Below are positions 61,880 through 64,000 of a DNA stretch of 64,000 bases, piece after piece. Source of the stretch: Siphonodentalium dalli (taxonomy: Eukaryota > Mollusca > Scaphopoda > Gadilida > Siphonodentaliidae); NCBI GenBank assembly GCA_032622095.1, contig CP136069.1:51444760-51508759 (forward strand), given 5' to 3'. Made by a program: the position numbers and the translations under genes. Below the pieces are notes generated by a model. That model had not been told where the DNA came from. It saw nothing but the letters and a program-made list of their open reading frames with translations, and did not search any database. Position 1 is the first letter of the stretch; each line of letters begins with the position of its first letter.

Positions 61880-63540
61880 TATATGTTACAACAAGTTACA
61901 CTACAACATCATCATTATATGATTCAACAAGTTACACTACAACATCATCATTATATGATACAACAAGTTACACCACAACATCATCATTATATGTTACAAC
62001 AAGTTACACTACAACATCATCATTATATGATTCAACAAGTTACACTACAACATCATCATTATATGATACAACAAGTTACACCACAACATCATCATTATAT
62101 GTTACAACAAGTTACACTACAACATCATCATTATATGATTCAACAAGTTACACCACAACATCATCATTATATGTTACAACAAGTTACACTACAACATCAT
62201 CATTATATGATTCAACAAGTTACACTACAACATCATCATTATATGATACAACAAGTTACACCACAACATCATCATTATATGATTCAACAAGTTACACTAC
62301 AACATCATCATTATATGATACAACAAGTTACACCACAACATCATCATTATATGTTACAACAAGTTACACTACAACATCATCATTATATGATTCAACAAGT
62401 TACACTACAACATCATCATTATATGATACAACAAGTTACACCACAACATCATCATTATATGATTCAACAAGTTACACTACAACATCATCATTATATGATA
62501 CAACAAGTTACACCACAACATCATCATTATATGTTACAACAAGTTACACTACAACATCATCATTATATGATTCAACAAGTTACACTACAACATCATCATT
62601 ATATGATACAACAAGTTACACCACAACATCATCATTATATGTTACAACAAGTTACACCACAACATCATCATTATATGATTCAACAAGTTACACTACAACA
62701 TCATCATTATATGATACAACAAGTTACACCACAACATCATCATTATATGATTCAACAAGTTACACTACAACATCATCATTATATGATACAACAAGTTACA
62801 CCACAACATCATCATTATATGTTACAACAAGTTACACCACAACATCATCATTATATGATTCAACAAGTTACACTACAACATCATCATTATATGATACAAC
62901 AAGTTACACCACAACATCATCATTATATGATTCAACAAGTTACACTACAACATCATCATTATATGATACAACAAGTTACACCACAACATCATCATTATAT
63001 GTTACAACAAGTTACACTACAACATCATCATTATATGATTCAACAAGTTACACTACAACATCATCATTATATGATACAACAAGTTACACCACAACATCAT
63101 CATTATATGTTACAACAAGTTACACACCAACATCATCATTATATGTTACAACAAGTTACACCACAACATCATCATTATATGATTCAACAAGTTACACTAC
63201 AACATCATCATTATATGATTCAACAAGTTACACTACAACATCATCATTATATGATACAACAAGTTACACCACAACATCATCATTATATGTTACAACAAGT
63301 TACACACCAACATCATCATTATATGTTACAACAAGTTACACTACAACATCATCATTATATGATTCAACAAGTTACACTACAACATCATCATTATATGATT
63401 CAACAAGTTACACTACAACATCATCATTATATGATACAACAAGTTACACCACAACATCATCATTATATGTTACAACAAGTTACACACCAACATCATCATT
63501 ATATGTTACAACAAGTTACACCACAACATCATCATTATAT
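61880..63540 (+). repeat. 180-bp (5-unit) higher-order repeats
   Basis: Blocks of five units repeat exactly: 62,281-62,460 equals 62,461-62,640; 62,641-62,820 equals 62,821-63,000; and 63,181-63,360 matches 63,361-63,540 except that a CCA/CTA unit varies. Within the region every ATA unit carries CCA at the second variable triplet, and ATA units usually follow an ATT-CTA unit, so unit types are strongly ordered. The last set includes a CAC unit once per 180 bp (near 63,123, 63,303 and 63,483). Confidence 0.9.
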
Positions 63541-64000
63541 GTTACAACAAGTTACACCACAACATCATCATTATATGTTACAACAAGTTACACCACAACA
63601 TCATCATTATATGTTACAACAAGTTACACTACAACATCATCATTATATGTTACAACAAGTTACACTACAACATCATCATTATATGTTACAACAAGTTACA
63701 CTACAACATCATCATTATATGTTACAACAAGTTACACTACAACATCATCATTATATGTTACAACAAGTTACACCACAACATCATCATTATATGTTACAAC
63801 AAGTTACACTACAACATCATCATTATATGTTACAACAAGTTACACTACAACATCATCATTATATGTTACAACAAGTTACACTACAACATCATCATTATAT
63901 GTTACAACAAGTTACACACCAACATCATCATTATATGTTACAACAAGTTACACTACAACATCATCATTATATGTTACAACAAGTTACACTACAACATCAT

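Larger units (their letters stand above)
14219..64000 (+). repeat. 36-bp satellite array, right block (about 1,383 units)
   Basis: The same 36-bp unit in the same orientation resumes directly after the palindrome, and the array is cut by the right edge of the window. The first 2 kb carry left-block variants (CCA, CCC, CAC). From about 16.3 kb the variable triplet at unit positions 19-21 shifts to CTA plus CCA, and positions 4-6 are TTA or ATT, with ATA much rarer. From 55.5 to 57.3 kb nearly all units have TTA with CCC, CAC, CCA or CTA. From 61.4 to 63.5 kb units alternate ATT-CTA, ATA-CCA and TTA types in higher-order repeats. The last 460 bp are almost pure TTA-CTA/CCA monomers. No gene, RNA gene or foreign insertion is visible between 14,219 and 64,000. 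Confidence 0.97.

Noticed and set aside
1-64000. CRISPR array
   Set aside because: Units abut with no unique spacers, run to about 1,750 copies and vary at fixed sites, as in a satellite.

Overview
The window is almost entirely one satellite DNA: a head-to-tail array of a 36-bp unit, about 1,750 copies by length, all in the same orientation. It runs from base 1 to about 13,082 and from about 14,219 to the right edge, and is cut off by both window edges. The unit reads as three 12-bp blocks: ATGTTACAACAA, then GTTACACCACAA, then CATCATCATTAT. The only non-satellite DNA is a unique island of about 1.14 kb (13,083-14,218), which ends in a near-perfect palindrome of 160 bp directly against the restarting array. 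I see no gene that I can support, and no tRNA, rRNA, CRISPR array, operon or bacterial regulatory feature. The window looks like eukaryotic satellite heterochromatin or another satellite locus, probably from an invertebrate animal. That placement is inference; the species cannot be named from the sequence.

The long open frames are a by-product of the repeat. The 36-bp unit is exactly 12 codons and has no stop in two of the three forward frames (the third is open except in units carrying ATATGA). Very long overlapping frames therefore arise, reading MLQQVTPQHHHY in one frame and the Thr/Ser-rich YVTTSYTTTSSL in another. Two frames stay open together for about 14 kb, and scattered 35-bp units shift the frame. 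This argues against protein selection. All three reverse frames carry a stop in essentially every unit.

Layout: (1) 1-13,082, left array, rich in CCA/CCC/TCC/CAC at the variable triplet, with local duplications of 288, 540 and 717 bp and many 35-bp units from 5.4 to 12.4 kb. (2) 13,083-14,218, unique island with small hairpins, a short terminal inverted repeat, a diverged copy of the palindrome arm and the palindrome. (3) 14,219-16,300, array resembling 10.5-12.4 kb, so the same array segment lies on both sides of the island. (4) 16,300-55,460, array dominated by CTA (ACT-ACA) units. It holds a 4,784-bp-offset tandem duplication (about 21.7-31.1 kb) and a duplication of more than 10 kb (about 29-40.5 kb against 45-55 kb) whose offset changes in whole-unit steps. 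(5) 55,460-57,300, higher-order repeat of CCC/CTA/CAC units. (6) 57,300-61,400, mixed array with CCCGAC 35-bp units. (7) 61,400-63,540, regular 180-bp (5-unit) higher-order repeats. (8) 63,540-64,000, near-homogeneous monomers.

No genes work together here. The content of interest is structural: how the satellite evolves by nested duplication, where the frame-changing 35-bp units cluster, and what the palindrome-bearing island is. Duplication boundaries were read by eye from shared rare variants and are approximate unless a marker base is given.
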